Part shown: piece after piece, positions 21,746 to 31,904 of the stretch
How positions within the stretch are numbered: position 1 is the stretch's first letter
How the letters are laid out: every line of letters starts with the position of its first letter
Source of the DNA: Ascaphus truei
Lineage: Eukaryota; Chordata; Amphibia; Anura; Ascaphidae
Length of the DNA stretch: 64,000 nucleotides
Direction: 5' to 3'
Assembly (NCBI GenBank): GCA_036426205.1
Contig: CM071567.1
Coordinates: forward strand, 290,595,141 to 290,659,140
Program-made: the position numbers and the translations under genes
The notes under the pieces: generated by a model
Told to the model about the DNA's origin: nothing
The model's database searches: none
The model's input: only the letters and a program-made list of their open reading frames with translations

Positions 21746-23520
21746 ATTGTCTAGGATTGTATTGTATTGTATGTCTTTATTTATATAGTGCCATTAATGT
21801 ACATAGCGCTTCACAGTAGTAATACCAATAAAATAAATAACAGATAATATAAATAACAGATCATGGGAATAAGTGCTTTAGACATAAAAGTAACATTAAG
21901 GAAGAGGAGTCCCTGCCCCGAGGAGCTTACAGTCTAATTGGTAGGTAGGGAGAACGTACAGAGACAGTAGGAGGGAGTTCTGGTAAGTGTGTCTGAAGGG
22001 GGCCAAGCTTTATGTATCATGTGTTCAGAATATCCACAGTGCTATTCATATGCTTCTTTAAGCAAGTGTGTCTAAAGGTGGGTCTTAAAGGTGGATAGAG
22101 AGGGTGCAAGTCGGGTACTGAGGGGAAGGGCATTCCAGAGGTGTGGGGCAGTCAGTGAAAAAGGTTTAAGGCAGGAGAGGGCTTTAGATACAAAGGGGGT
22201 AGAAAGAAGACATCCTTGAGAAGAACGTCTTTGGCAGCATGGAGGTTGTCAGTTATTTTAGTGGGGGCTGTTTCCGTGGAGTGAGCAGTGTGGAAGCAAG
22301 ATTGTAGAGGGTCTAGGAGATAAGAGGTGTTGAGAAAATGGAGCAAGCGAGAGAATACAAGACGTTCAAGGAGTTTAGAGGCAAAAGGCAAGAGGGAGAC
22401 AGGTCGATAGCTAGAAAGACAGGTAGGGTCAAGCTTGCTGTTTTTGAGTAATGGCATGACTGTTGCATGTTGAAGGAGGATGGAAAGGTTCCAGAGCAGA
22501 GGGAGGAGTTGAAAATGTGTGTGAGCATAGGGATTATAGTAGGAGCAAGAGGTTTTAGGAGATGGGAGGGAATGGGGTCAAGAGGGCAAGTGGTAGAAGG
22601 AGAAGAGGCAATCAACAGCGACACAGAGACAGTGGAAAAAGAATCAAGGAAGGCAGGAGGAGAGTTAGGAAGAGGTGTAGGATGGGAGGAAGAAACAGAG
22701 GGGATGTTCTGATGTATGGATTCCACCTTTTCCTTAAAATAGTCAGCAAAGTCCTGAGCGGAGATTGAGGAAGGAGAGGCAGCTGAGGGTGGTTTGAGTA
22801 GAGTATCAAAGACAGAGAACAGTCGGCGTGGGTTAGTCTTGTGCATGTTGATAAGTGAAGAAAAGTAGGCTTGTTTAGCTAGTGAGAGGGCAGAGTTGAA
22901 ACAGGATAGCATAAATTTGTAGTGAAGGAAGTCTGCGAGATTATGAGATTTCCTCCAGAGGCGTTCAGAGGAACGAGTGGAGGAACACAGCATGCACGTG
23001 TGGGAATTTAGCCAGGGTCTAGGGTTAGAAGGGTGAGTGCGGCAGAGAGAAAGCGGGGCATGTAGATCAAGAGAGGAGGACAAGGCAGGGTTGTTGTTCC
23101 TGACCAGGTTGTCAGGGTCTGTAGCAGAGCTGAGAGAGGAGAGGGAGGAGCGTAAAGTGGACTCAAAGTCAGGTAAGTGAATAGAGCGCAGGTTTCTGCA
23201 GAACCGGGGGGTAGATGGAGGTGGAGAAGGGGAGAAGCGAGATAGAGAGAATGAGATGAGGTGATGGTCAGAGAGAGGAAAAGGGGAAATGGAAAAATCG
23301 GAGAGAGAGAAGTTTTTAGTGAAAACCAGGTCTAAGTAGTGGCCATCCTTGTGGGTGCTGGCTGCAGTCCACTGTTGAAGGCCAAAAGAAGAGGTTAGAG
23401 AAAGAAAGCTGAAAGCCCAAGGGAGAGAGGGGTCATCAATGTGGCAATTGAAGTCCCCAAGGAGAAGAACAGGGGAGTCTGAGGAGAGAAAGAAATAGCA
23501 GATAGGATAGCAGAAGGGGG
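21746..23520 (-). mobile_element. L2-clade LINE, internally deleted
   Basis: Minus-strand non-LTR retrotransposon. Reading downward from 23520: endonuclease C-terminus with LLLGDFNCHIDD (about 23475-23440) and the SDHHLISFSLS motif (about 23275); linker (ORF 23083-22313) with TNPRRLFSVFDTLLKP and FADYFKEKVESI; RT start with CLSSYRPVSLLPFASKLLERLV and DPLQSCFHTAHSTET (22440-22260). Near 22220 the sequence jumps into the C-terminal tail (TPFVSKALSCLKPFS type) and the 3' UTR, ending in the TGTATTGTATTG repeat at 21755-21770. The RT palm is therefore deleted. Frameshifts are also present. Confidence 0.9.
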
Positions 23521-23848
23521 GTCACTGGCCCATAGATTTACCTCTTAAATAGCATTTCAATAGCCTACATTCATGACTACTGTCCTACAGTATACCCACA
23601 GTCACTTCAATCAATTGCTGTGGCCATGCATTGTCATCTACTGCAATTACAGTATTACCTGACCTACTTTTTCTGTGTTTCCCAACATACTTCTTAAATT
23701 GTAAGCTATCCGGGTCAGGAATTTCCTTTCCTATTCTCTGATTTTGTTTGTTGCATGTATTGTATATATATTCCATGTTTTGTCTTGTCTTTTCTGTAAA
23801 GTGCTGAGTTTCACTGTGAGTGCTACAGTATATATATATATATATATT

Positions 23849-23880
<32 letters not shown>
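23521..23880. other. unassigned, ending in a TA microsatellite
   Basis: No gene. A (TA)n run with interruptions lies at 23826-23880, next to the start of the G-rich repeat region. Confidence 0.6.
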
Positions 23881-23881
<1 letters not shown>

Positions 23882-25740
23882 CTAGCTGAGAGCCCCGGCG
23901 TTGCCGGAATGTAAATAGATCAAATAAAAAAATGTTGTTTAAAATAAAAAATAGGAGTAAAGTTGTAAGAAAGTAGAAACATTATGTAGCACATATGTTG
24001 AAACATAAAAGTACAGCAAGAAATATTATTGATAAAAATTATTTATTGTAATCTTGTTTATGAAAAATAAAATTTGTACATCCATTTGTAGGGGGGGGTG
24101 AAATGATGAAAGTGAGGCAGGTAGGGGGGTGAAAGTGAGAGAGGGAGGGGGGGTGTGTGAAAGTGAGGGAGGGAGGGGGGGGCAAAGTGATACAAAAGGT
24201 GAGGGAGGAGGGGGGGTAAAAGTGAGGGAGGAGGGGGGCGAAAGTGGGGAGGGAGGCGGAGGGTGAAATTGAGGGTGTGGAGGGGTGGTGAAAAGTGAGG
24301 GAGGAGAGGGGGAGGGAAAGGGGGGTGAAAAGGAGGGAGGGAGGGGTGTGAAAGGAGAGGAGGGAGGGAGGGGGAGGTGAAAGTGATGGGAGGGAGGGAG
24401 GGGGAGGGAGGGGGGTGAAATTGGGAGGGAGGGAGGGGGGGGGGTGAATGAGAAGGTTAGGGGAGGGCCAGGGGGGGGGGTTGTGAAAGTGAAGGGAGGG
24501 ATGGCAGGATTGAGGGTGTGTGAAAGTGAGGGAGGGAGGGGGGGTGAAAGTGAGGGAGGGGGGTGTGTGAAAGTGGAGGGAGTGAGTGAGGGGGGCTTAA
24601 TGTGAGGGAGTGAGCGAGGGGGGGTGAAAGTGAGGGAGGGAGGGAGTAAGAGGGGGTGGCCGGGATACAGGAGGGCTTGCGGTGTACGGGAGGGGTTGCG
24701 CTCCACGAGAGTTGTTGTGGTGTGTTGCGGGCTATGGGAGACTGTGGGGGGGGCTTGCGGTCTAGGTGAGGGGGTGTTGACAGGGGCGATGTAGTGTTGG
24801 TGAAAGTGAGTAGCAGAGGTTGTTGCGGGCTATGGGAGGCTGGGGGAGGGGGGTTGCGGGCTAGGTGAGGGGGGGTTGCGGCCTCCGGCGGGGGGACTGT
24901 GTTGCGTGACAGTGGAGGAGATACGGGCATTGTCCGGTGGCGATGAGGTTCTGTGGCGGTGAAAGTGAGTAGCAGAGTGTGTATATGTTTGCTGGGGGTG
25001 TGTCGTGTTTTGGCGGTGAACGTGCGGTCCAGCGTGGTTGTATTGAGGTGAAGGGAGGAGTGTTGTCAGGGTAGGCAGGAATGTGTGCGGGTGGTAGAGG
25101 GGATGTGGTACCGGGAGAGGTCTGGCATGCGGTCGTGGTCTGCATTGGTGGGGGGGTGAGGAGGGGTGAGGGGGAGTGAGGGGGTGTTGTTAAGAGGCGG
25201 TGGCTGTCGGTGTGCGCTCCGTGAGCATGCGGTGTGGGGAGGTGATCGTGCGCTGTTGTGTGAGTGTAGGGAGTGTTGCAGTGGTGAAAACAATATATAT
25301 ACAGTAGATAAGAGCCTGTACCTGATTCCGCAGTTCTTTTGGTGGTAGTAGGCAGTGAGGGTTTTGTGGGTTGAGAGGTGAGAGCTGTGAAGCGTCGTCC
25401 CTGAGCAATGAGGGTTAGGTGCTGTGAAGTGTTCCCAAAGCTCAGTGAGGGCTGGGAGAGTGTGGCAGTGGTGTCGGTGTGTTGGCCGCAGGCCAATGAG
25501 AGTTGTGCGGGGGCGGGCGGGCCAAGGGAGCTATCTCATTGGCCTGAGGCAGTGGTGTTGGTGTGTTGGCCGCAGGCCAATGAGAGGTGTGCGGGGGCGG
25601 GCGGGCCAAGGGAGACATCTCATTGGCCTGAGGCAGAGTGACAGGCCAAAGGTCCAATGTGATTGCCCCTAGACACAGGGAGACACAGGACGGAAAGATG
25701 GACATACAAAAGTTTGAAAAAAAAATAAATATAAAAAGAT
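23881..25740 (+). repeat. G-rich repeat region, probable unclassified mobile element
   Basis: It starts ACTAGCTGAGAGCCCCGGCGTTGCC directly after the TA run and ends near 25740 in GACACAGGGAGACACAGGA and an A-rich tail. Inside is a minisatellite (24090-24660) of roughly 24-bp units around GTGAAAGTGAGGGAGGGAGG, with many runs of four or more G on the + strand. Further in, 24700-25430 is G/T-rich with the TTGCGGGCTATGGGAGGCTG motif repeated. The long Pro/Ser-rich minus-strand ORFs are by-products of this composition. Sharp ends and an A-rich tail suggest a retroposed unit, but I cannot name the family. Confidence 0.6.
25485..25645. repeat. duplicated 83-bp unit with CCAAT-bearing inverted repeats
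   Basis: GTGTTGGCCGCAGGCCAATG...GGCCTGAGGCAG occurs twice in tandem (about 25479-25556 and 25561-25635). Within each, AGGCCAATGAGA and TCTCATTGGCCT are exact inverted repeats about 35 bp apart. CCAAT boxes point both ways. Confidence 0.8.
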
Positions 25741-26006
25741 TTAGATACATACAACTACTGAACTGTTAAATGTTTGTACTTAATTTAAATATTTATATAT
25801 TGCTAACTTACAATAAACAATTATGTTAAAACTGGTGTTGGTAACCATGGGCTCTATGCAGTAAGTGCCGAAAAAGTGCAATTGCCAAGGGTTGCCGATA
25901 GGCCTTATTTGGCGATTTGCCCTCGCAGTATTCAGTGAGGGCCGAAACCATGCCGATCCCTGCCGAATCACTGCGAAAGCAAAACTGCCGACGAGCCTGT
26001 GCCGAA

Positions 26007-26205
26007 ATGCCGATCTTGTGGCTTTGCGGTCTGGCAGTAAAAAACAGTGCAGTATGCCTCGACATTTGTTACACAAATGGAAACAATGTAAGACAAATCA
26101 ACATGTTCTTTTATTGGTGGAGTCAGTACAAAAACATTTATTTACAAATACTGTACAATGTTGAAACATTTTAAGTGCACAGCAATTCAAAACATCAACA
26201 GGTGT
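26007..26205. repeat. long inverted repeat, left arm (copy B)
   Basis: The reverse complement of 29915-30108, with essentially no differences seen by eye over about 190 bp, starting TGCCGATCTTGTGGCTTTGC and running to CAGCAATTCAAAACATC. It is either the terminal inverted repeat of the BEN/transposase element or a subterminal repeat of a larger element. On the strand leaving the unit it contains AATAAA, so it could supply poly(A) signals for the transposase. Confidence 0.85.
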
Positions 26206-27210
26206 ATGGTTAACTGCTACAGTACATGTGTGAAAACATTTGTCAGTCAGTATGGTTTACAGACATGTTTTAAATACAATACATTCTTTAATATCTTTAA
26301 AATATAAATATATAAATATAATTTAAAATAATCCGTTATTTTATTTTGGCAGGACCCAAAAAATACAAATATAAAAATAATCATGAATAATACATACTGC
26401 AGCCTTTATTAAATTCTTCTGGCAGATTGAAATCGGAGAAACATTTACAAACATTTGTAAAACATGGAGATACATGAAAAATGGACATTTATATGAATAT
26501 TAATTAATAATATATATGCTGTATATAGAAAATCTACTGTTTGTTTTTGGTGCCTGAGGCACAGGGAGTTAAAGTGACTTGCTTTTTATGTACTGTATTT
26601 GGGGGTTGTATTTGGGGGTTTATTGATCAAATTATTATGATGAACTGCCTTTTGAAATTACAGTACTGTTAACTATTTTAGCCACACACCTCCAGAGTCT
26701 TCATTTTCTGCAGTTACTGTACTTTAGTCATTGTGTTTTTAATCCGTCCCTAGCCAAGCATCAATCGGCTGACTGCGCCTGCGTGTACTCTAATCCTTTT
26801 AGAGATGGGAGCTTGCTGTTACAGCGCATGAGTCACGATACCAACCCTCTCTCTCCACAGACTCGTTAATCTTATGAATATTGCCATTGTGTTCTTAATC
26901 CGCCCATAGCCGAGCGACAAAGCTCAGTGCGCCTGCGTGTAATCACAAGTCCCCCCTCCCCCCCAACCCTTAGAGGCTTTTGGAAAATCCCCTCTCGAAT
27001 TTGAAATGTAATTGTAAATGTAAATCTGATGTGCACAGCATTGTTAGAATTGAGAGTAAAAAAAACATTAACTGATTCATGTTTTTGTTTGCGTCCGTAT
27101 CATGGGGTATGCTCTGTAATGAAAAGGAATAAAAAAAAATTAGCGGCACAGTACAGTACAGTTTACTAAACAACACTTTTACAGTACCTCATGTACTGTC
27201 CAGTACTATC

Positions 27211-28058
27211 CTCACACGTCCATATTTCCATCCAATGCTGCGTCTCAACTTCTTTATGCTGCTCTCGGATACAGTCAGATTGTGCTTCTCCAGCAGAGTG
27301 TTTTTAACCCTTAATGCACTCCTCTCATCATTCTCCTCACTTATTTTGTCCACCAGAAAGTTGTCTCCCTACAATGTAAAGAAAATATATTGTTTTGTTA
27401 ATATGCAGCAATATAAAATGTACTGTATATAAATATAATGTTGTACTATAAATACAGTATAAATATACAAAATATATATACTGTTGTCATATAAATATAA
27501 ATATACATCCTATATATACCGTTGTACGATAAATAGAAATATACAAAAAATGTATACTGTTCCACTATAAATATAAATATTCAAAATATATATACTGTTG
27601 TACTCTAAATATAAATATACAAAATATATATACTGTTGTCATATAAATATAAATATACATCCTATATATACCGTTGTACGATAAATAGAAATATACAAAA
27701 AATGTATACGGTTTCACTATAAATATAAATATACAAACTACTGTATGTTGTAATATAAATCAACAGAAATAACAGTATTACTGTAGATACAGAACTGTAC
27801 TGTTCTGTATGAACAGTACAGTACGTAGTTTTCTATATTTTTTTTTGTTAAGTTTTATAAATATACTTACGCGTTAGTTACCCTTGGTGCCCTTTTGCAT
27901 TCTCTGATTTTACCGTGTGCATGATAGCACACGGTGGTTGCTGGCACAACGAGGTCAGAGGCAGCTAACCAGCGTTGGATAGCAGCAATTCGGTGTCCGC
28001 TCGTGTACATCTCCTTAATTCTCATGCTGAGCTCCTTTGAAATCTTTTTAACAGGCAT
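27211..28058 (-). pseudogene. IS630/Tc1-type transposase, truncated, copy B
   Basis: Exon 1 is 28058-27882 (MPVKKISKELSMRIKEMYTSG..IQRWLAASDLVV; 59 codons, no internal stop) and ends before GTAACT. Exon 2 is 27368-27211, 158 nt, the same length as in copy A (DNFLVDKISEENDERSALRV..WKYGRVR). The donor after exon 2 reads GATAGT instead of GTTAGT. The first 30 bases or so of exon 3 follow at about 27119, and then a deletion joins directly to 3' flank. All three catalytic acids are gone. The upstream extension from 28175 is probably not translated because a TTTCTACTCACAG acceptor lies just before the ATG. Confidence 0.82.
27420..27740. repeat. tandem array in transposase intron 1, copy B
   Basis: AT-rich subunits (ATAAATATAAATATAC plus a TACTGTTG or TACCGTTG spacer) organised in a higher-order repeat of about 152 bp: CTGTTGTCATATAAAT recurs at 27481 and 27633. 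It occupies the same intron as the unrelated 97-bp array of copy A. Confidence 0.8.
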
Positions 28059-28311
28059 TGCTGTGAGTAGAAAGAAATACAAACACAAGAATGTATATTC
28101 GATGTTTAGTCGATGTGTATTCTTTGTGCAGTCAATACACAAAATGGATGGTGTATTTATACGGTAATGACTCACATTAGAGTACGCCCACTTTCAACAC
28201 CTGTATCTGGTCGCCATGCATAAAAGGTTACACACTTTGCATAGCCCACTACTCCATTATCTTTATCTGAACTTTCCCTTGTCCAGATACTGCATTGTGC
28301 CACCTGCTTCC
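28059..28311. promoter_or_regulatory. probable bidirectional promoter between transposase and BEN-like gene
   Basis: The two starts diverge, and the spacer is conserved with copy A (7744-7996). It holds GTATTTATACGG near 28153, a TATA-like element read toward the BEN-like gene, and the 5' splice-acceptor context of transposase exon 1. Promoter activity is inference from position and conservation. Confidence 0.45.
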
Positions 28312-29715
28312 ATGGAGCAACCCCGATTCTATGGACGCAGGAACCCACTCGCCTCTGCCATGCCTGTCAAGCTGAAAAAGCGAAAGGCGGCAGCCGTTTC
28401 CATGCCAAGGCCAAAGCGACCGGCTAAGGAAAATAAAGAAAACCTTCTGCTGTCCCCAAAGGCTAAGGGTTTTCTTAGACGTAAGCCTCATTATGTGAAG
28501 AAGATATACGGTGATGTACTCTCGATGCAAAACAAATGGCAGCCAACCCATCGAACCCGCAGACCACTTCCTCACATATGCTTCAACGACTCTGCAGTAG
28601 CTGTCCCGGAAATCTTCAGCCCGTCTCCTCCACCCCCATCTTCTCCGGTTCCATCTGACGACGCTGCCACCTCTGAAATCCACGGGTCACTGTCTCCTTT
28701 GCTCTTGGACAACTCTGCTTCTCGCCCGGAAATCCAAAGGTCACTTTCTCCATCCCTCTTCGATGACGTTGCCGCTTCTCCTCTACCGGGTATCCACAGG
28801 TCACCTCATCCACTCTTCCTCAATGCCGATGCCGCTTCTGTCCATGGAACCCCCATCTCATCCTCCGTTGCACACATCCCCCCAGATGTCCAGACGCCAT
28901 GCACAAGAAGCTGCTCATTAAACCGGATGCTGAATGGGATAAGTGTGGATCTCCCCGGGAATTCTATTGTGCTGGCAAAGATAGATCTGCTTCTGGAGAC
29001 AATGTTAAATGTGGAGCAACAGATGCTACAAATGGATCAACGGATGGATCGACGGATGGAGAAGATAGAGGCTGACATAGCAGGCATACATTATTTGCTC
29101 GGTGCTAATGCCCCTGTTTCCCCAACGCCGGAGCAGGGGGGTGACATGGATGTGATGAATGGGACCTTCGACCCTCTTCCATCACCAAGCGCAACCCCTC
29201 CACCAGAAGATGTAGTGTACATGTATGCCGTTGAGGAGGACATGACAACCCCGTCAAGACCACGCCAGGAGACAACATGGCGACCACGACTGGAGGAAAG
29301 CTTCCTCCCAGACAACCTACCATCGCCCGTCGCCTCAAGCACACCCGCTCCCAAAAGACCCACACCCGCTCACATCGAAACGGTGCCCGACATCACCCTG
29401 TGCGATCTGCCACCGAAGCTCAGGGAGAACTATAGGTTGAAGAGTGCTGGTGCACCCCACAAGTATGCCTTGTTCATATTTAAGCACCATGTTCCCTACT
29501 CTTTGTACTGCGACTGGGCCTTCAAAGTGAACTACGATGGGAATCGCGTAAAAAAGGCGCTTCCTGTCAATTTAAGGAAAAACATTCTGGATGAAATGCG
29601 GCACTTTTATCCAATTACAGATCCTGTAATGAAAGGCGTTCGAGACTGCATTAATGACGTTTTGCGCCATGCAAGGAATCGGCCATGGATGGACAATGTG
29701 GAGGACTTTCAGTGA
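28216..29715 (+). CDS. BEN-like domain protein, open ORF of 499 codons (copy B)
   Basis: The only long intact coding region in the window. The start is either ATG 28216 (MHKRLHTLHS) or 28312 (MEQPRFYGRRNPLAS); both are conserved in copy A. Features: basic N-terminus KKRKAAAVSMPRPKR (likely nuclear signal); Ser/Pro-rich repeats of the GSLSPLLLDNSAS / RSLSPSLFDDVAAS type (residues 125-225); coiled coil (IDLLLETMLNVEQQMLQMDQ, about 255-290); acidic/Pro linker; and a C-terminal 90-residue domain, KYALFIFKHHVPYS..VNYDGNRVKKALPVNLRKNI, that resembles a BEN domain, a DNA-binding fold of chromatin proteins. The BEN call is by pattern and moderately sure. AATAAA lies at 29973 in the inverted repeat. 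Divergent to the transposase. Confidence 0.75.
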   Translation: MHKRLHTLHSPLLHYLYLNFPLSRYCIVPPASMEQPRFYGRRNPLASAMPVKLKKRKAAAVSMPRPKRPAKENKENLLLSPKAKGFLRRKPHYVKKIYGDVLSMQNKWQPTHRTRRPLPHICFNDSAVAVPEIFSPSPPPPSSPVPSDDAATSEIHGSLSPLLLDNSASRPEIQRSLSPSLFDDVAASPLPGIHRSPHPLFLNADAASVHGTPISSSVAHIPPDVQTPCTRSCSLNRMLNGISVDLPGNSIVLAKIDLLLETMLNVEQQMLQMDQRMDRRMEKIEADIAGIHYLLGANAPVSPTPEQGGDMDVMNGTFDPLPSPSATPPPEDVVYMYAVEEDMTTPSRPRQETTWRPRLEESFLPDNLPSPVASSTPAPKRPTPAHIETVPDITLCDLPPKLRENYRLKSAGAPHKYALFIFKHHVPYSLYCDWAFKVNYDGNRVKKALPVNLRKNILDEMRHFYPITDPVMKGVRDCINDVLRHARNRPWMDNVEDFQ

Positions 29716-29821
29716 GACCATACTGTTGTGCTGAACTGTATTGTACTGTACATGTTTTGCCGTACAGTACCTGCTGTACTTAAACAAAGGAGATGTTGTT
29801 GTGTGCTTTTTTACACAGGAC

Positions 29822-29914
29822 ATGCATGACTCCAGTCCCTGGGGGCCAAAAACAGGCACGGTTTTCAAGGTTGCCCTGAAAACTTGCCCTGTTTGCTGCC
29901 CTCTAGGACTGTAC
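29822..29914. mobile_element. palindromic MITE
   Basis: ATGACTCCAGTCCCTGGGGG and its near reverse complement (TGCCCTCTAGGACTGTA) enclose a CACGGTTTTCAAGG..CCCTGAAAACTTGCC centre. It is the same palindromic family as 5772-5883 and 6099-6210, inserted just downstream of the BEN-like gene as in copy A, although not at an identical site. Confidence 0.65.
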
Positions 29915-30108
29915 TGTCGATGTTTTGAATTGCTGTGCACTTAAAATGTTTCAACATTGTACAGTATTTGTAAATAAATGTTTTTGTACTGACTCCACCA
30001 ATAAAAGAACATGTTGATTTGTCTTACATTGTTTCCATTTGTGTAACAAATGTCGAGGCATACTGCACTGTTTTTTACTGCCAGACCGCAAAGCCACAAG
30101 ATCGGCAA
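29915..30108. repeat. long inverted repeat, right arm (copy B)
   Basis: Partner of 26007-26205. It includes TTGTAAATAAATG, with AATAAA at 29973-29978 directly downstream of the BEN-like gene. The boundary is sharp at GATCGGCA/ACATTGTC. Confidence 0.85.
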
Positions 30109-30109
30109 C

Positions 30110-30820
30110 ATTGTCAAAAAAGAGTAATGATCACGCAATTGGCATGGGAACTAGGGCAATTGGCGTGGGATCTTCTGTTCTAGGGCACCTAGAAATAAAA
30201 TTAATTTTGCCCCTAGATGTTAGGAACCCCCTCACTTGACCCCAACAGGGTCCGACCAGTAAAGGCGGCGAGAAAGGGTCACGCCGGTGAGGAGGATCCT
30301 ATCATTGAGCGTAATGGTGGAGAAAGCCGCGCTGCTTTGAAACGGCTAAGTCAGAATGAGCAGAAACCTGGAACCCATAACTCCGGTTTTGTTCAACCTA
30401 GAGGGCTCAGATTCGGTCACCATGTAGTCTTAGTTCCGGCAGGATTGCATGGCAAATAGCGACCCTCTCGTGGCAACAGAACGGAGTCAGGGTAATGCTA
30501 AAATTTAGGTTTCTGCAATTGACTTGCATGGCAGAAAAAAGCCACTTTTGTAATGTGCTTTTAAACTGTATTTTTGGATCTCCGGTTACGGGGGATGTAG
30601 AAGGCTGATATTTGGCCACTATGCCAAGGGTACTTCCGCATGAGGACCAGGCAAATTTCTACCCGCTCAGATCCACAGAACGGAGTCAGGGTAATCGCGC
30701 AATTGGCGTGGGAACTAGGGCCTCGGTCAAGTTCACGGCCAATTGGCGTGGGAACTTCTGTTCTAGGGCACCTAGAAATAAAATTCATTTTGCCCATAGA
30801 TGTTAGGAACCTGGCACTGT
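30110..30820. repeat. insert bounded by ~95-bp direct repeats
   Basis: A block with GCAATTGGCGTGGGAT..TCTGTTCTAGGGCACC and CCTAGATGTTAGGAACC occurs at about 30128-30226 and again, with a short internal addition, at 30693-30813. The 460 bp between holds no gene. CGGAGTCAGGGTAAT also recurs (30483 and 30681). Copy A lacks this block, so it arrived after the copies separated or was lost from A. The pattern recalls a tiny LTR-type unit, but I see no primer-binding site. Confidence 0.6.
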
Positions 30821-30999
30821 ATACTTTAGAACACACACAATGTAAATGATACTGTACATGTAGAATAAATGCATAGTTTTATTTTTCGGGTTTATTTCAC
30901 AGTATACTGTACGGCTGGAACAAGGGCAAAAAAACTGTAGACGTGGGGTTTTAAATCCGATTCAGCAATATGCAGGCATTGTCACACAACGCGATATTA

Positions 31000-31904
31000 T
31001 CCATCGAAATTCCCCCATTAGCCGTTTTCTTTTCTGAGGAATAACAAAAAGAAACGTTTTAATGTACAGTAATGCTCAGCCCCTAAAGAAGTACCCAGCC
31101 AGCCCCACCAATAATTTTCTCCTGTTCACATGCGCATGCGCCTAGCATTCCACCAATTGTTCAGTATCTGCAATACTGTAGAAGCCGCTCTGCCAATAAT
31201 ATTGCTTACAGGAGAATCGCTTGACTTTGGAATCGCACCGATATTTATACAGTATTGTCAAAATAAAAAAAACACAGAAAATAATACGGCAACAATACTC
31301 ACCATAGTATTTTCCATTCAGCTGGCGCCAGCGCCGGTCCACTGCCAGTCCAGTGTTCTTCATCATCCACGTCGATAGTTTGCAGCGGGACTAGTCCACC
31401 TGTAGTCAGCTGGTGAGGCTGGAAATCGCTTAGGTACATGCAAGCTTCATCAAAACTGCACGCGAAATCCGGGTCTGCCTCAGGCTCAGGATCAGGGTTG
31501 TCACTGACGGTGGGACCGTTATTGGAAGCCGGTGCTGGTGCCGGTGCTGGTGCATTGCTTGGCAGTGACTGTCGTTTCTTAGTCGGTTTTAACATGACCC
31601 TTCGCCTTTTGCCGCCATCATGATCATAGATACCGCAAAAAGCCGGTGATACACACCAATACCCTCCAACAAATTGTGGCTCAATACGATGAAAACAGGG
31701 ATCGCTTCATAACATTTTCCTTATTGCACGCTTCCACGTATGAGGAGTTGGCGAAAATTTGTAAAAGTCATAGTTTTCGATAAAATACTGATACATTTGA
31801 ACAACTGTTTCCATCTTATCCTCTGTTGCATTAATCGCAGCCCATATCAAATACGCGTAACTTCTGTCGGGTTTTTGGAAAGCGGGCTGCACTTGAACAC
31901 TCAT
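31000..31904 (-). pseudogene. forkhead-like winged-helix gene, copy B
   Basis: Starts at 31904 in a good Kozak context (CCCGCCATGA). One frame runs from 31904 to 31303 with a single stop, a TGA near 31708 where copy A has TGT (Cys); otherwise about 200 codons are open. Residues 12-110 resemble a forkhead domain: RSYAYLIWAAINATEDKMET, MYQYFIENYDFYKF, TPHTWKRAIRKML, then DPCFHRIE, GGYWCVSP and KRRRVMLKP after the stop. The rest is an Ala/Pro linker (PAPAPAPAS) and an acidic tail (DPEPEADPDF). Exon 1 ends at a GT donor at 31302, and a CAG acceptor lies near 31038. Joining them would create a stop at the junction, so exon 2 may be mostly 3' UTR. Confidence 0.75.

Noticed and set aside
24026..25496. 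Long Pro/Ser/His-rich minus-strand ORFs (up to 226 codons)
   Set aside because: They follow the G-rich minisatellite and GT-rich repeats, have overlapping open frames, and show no domain.
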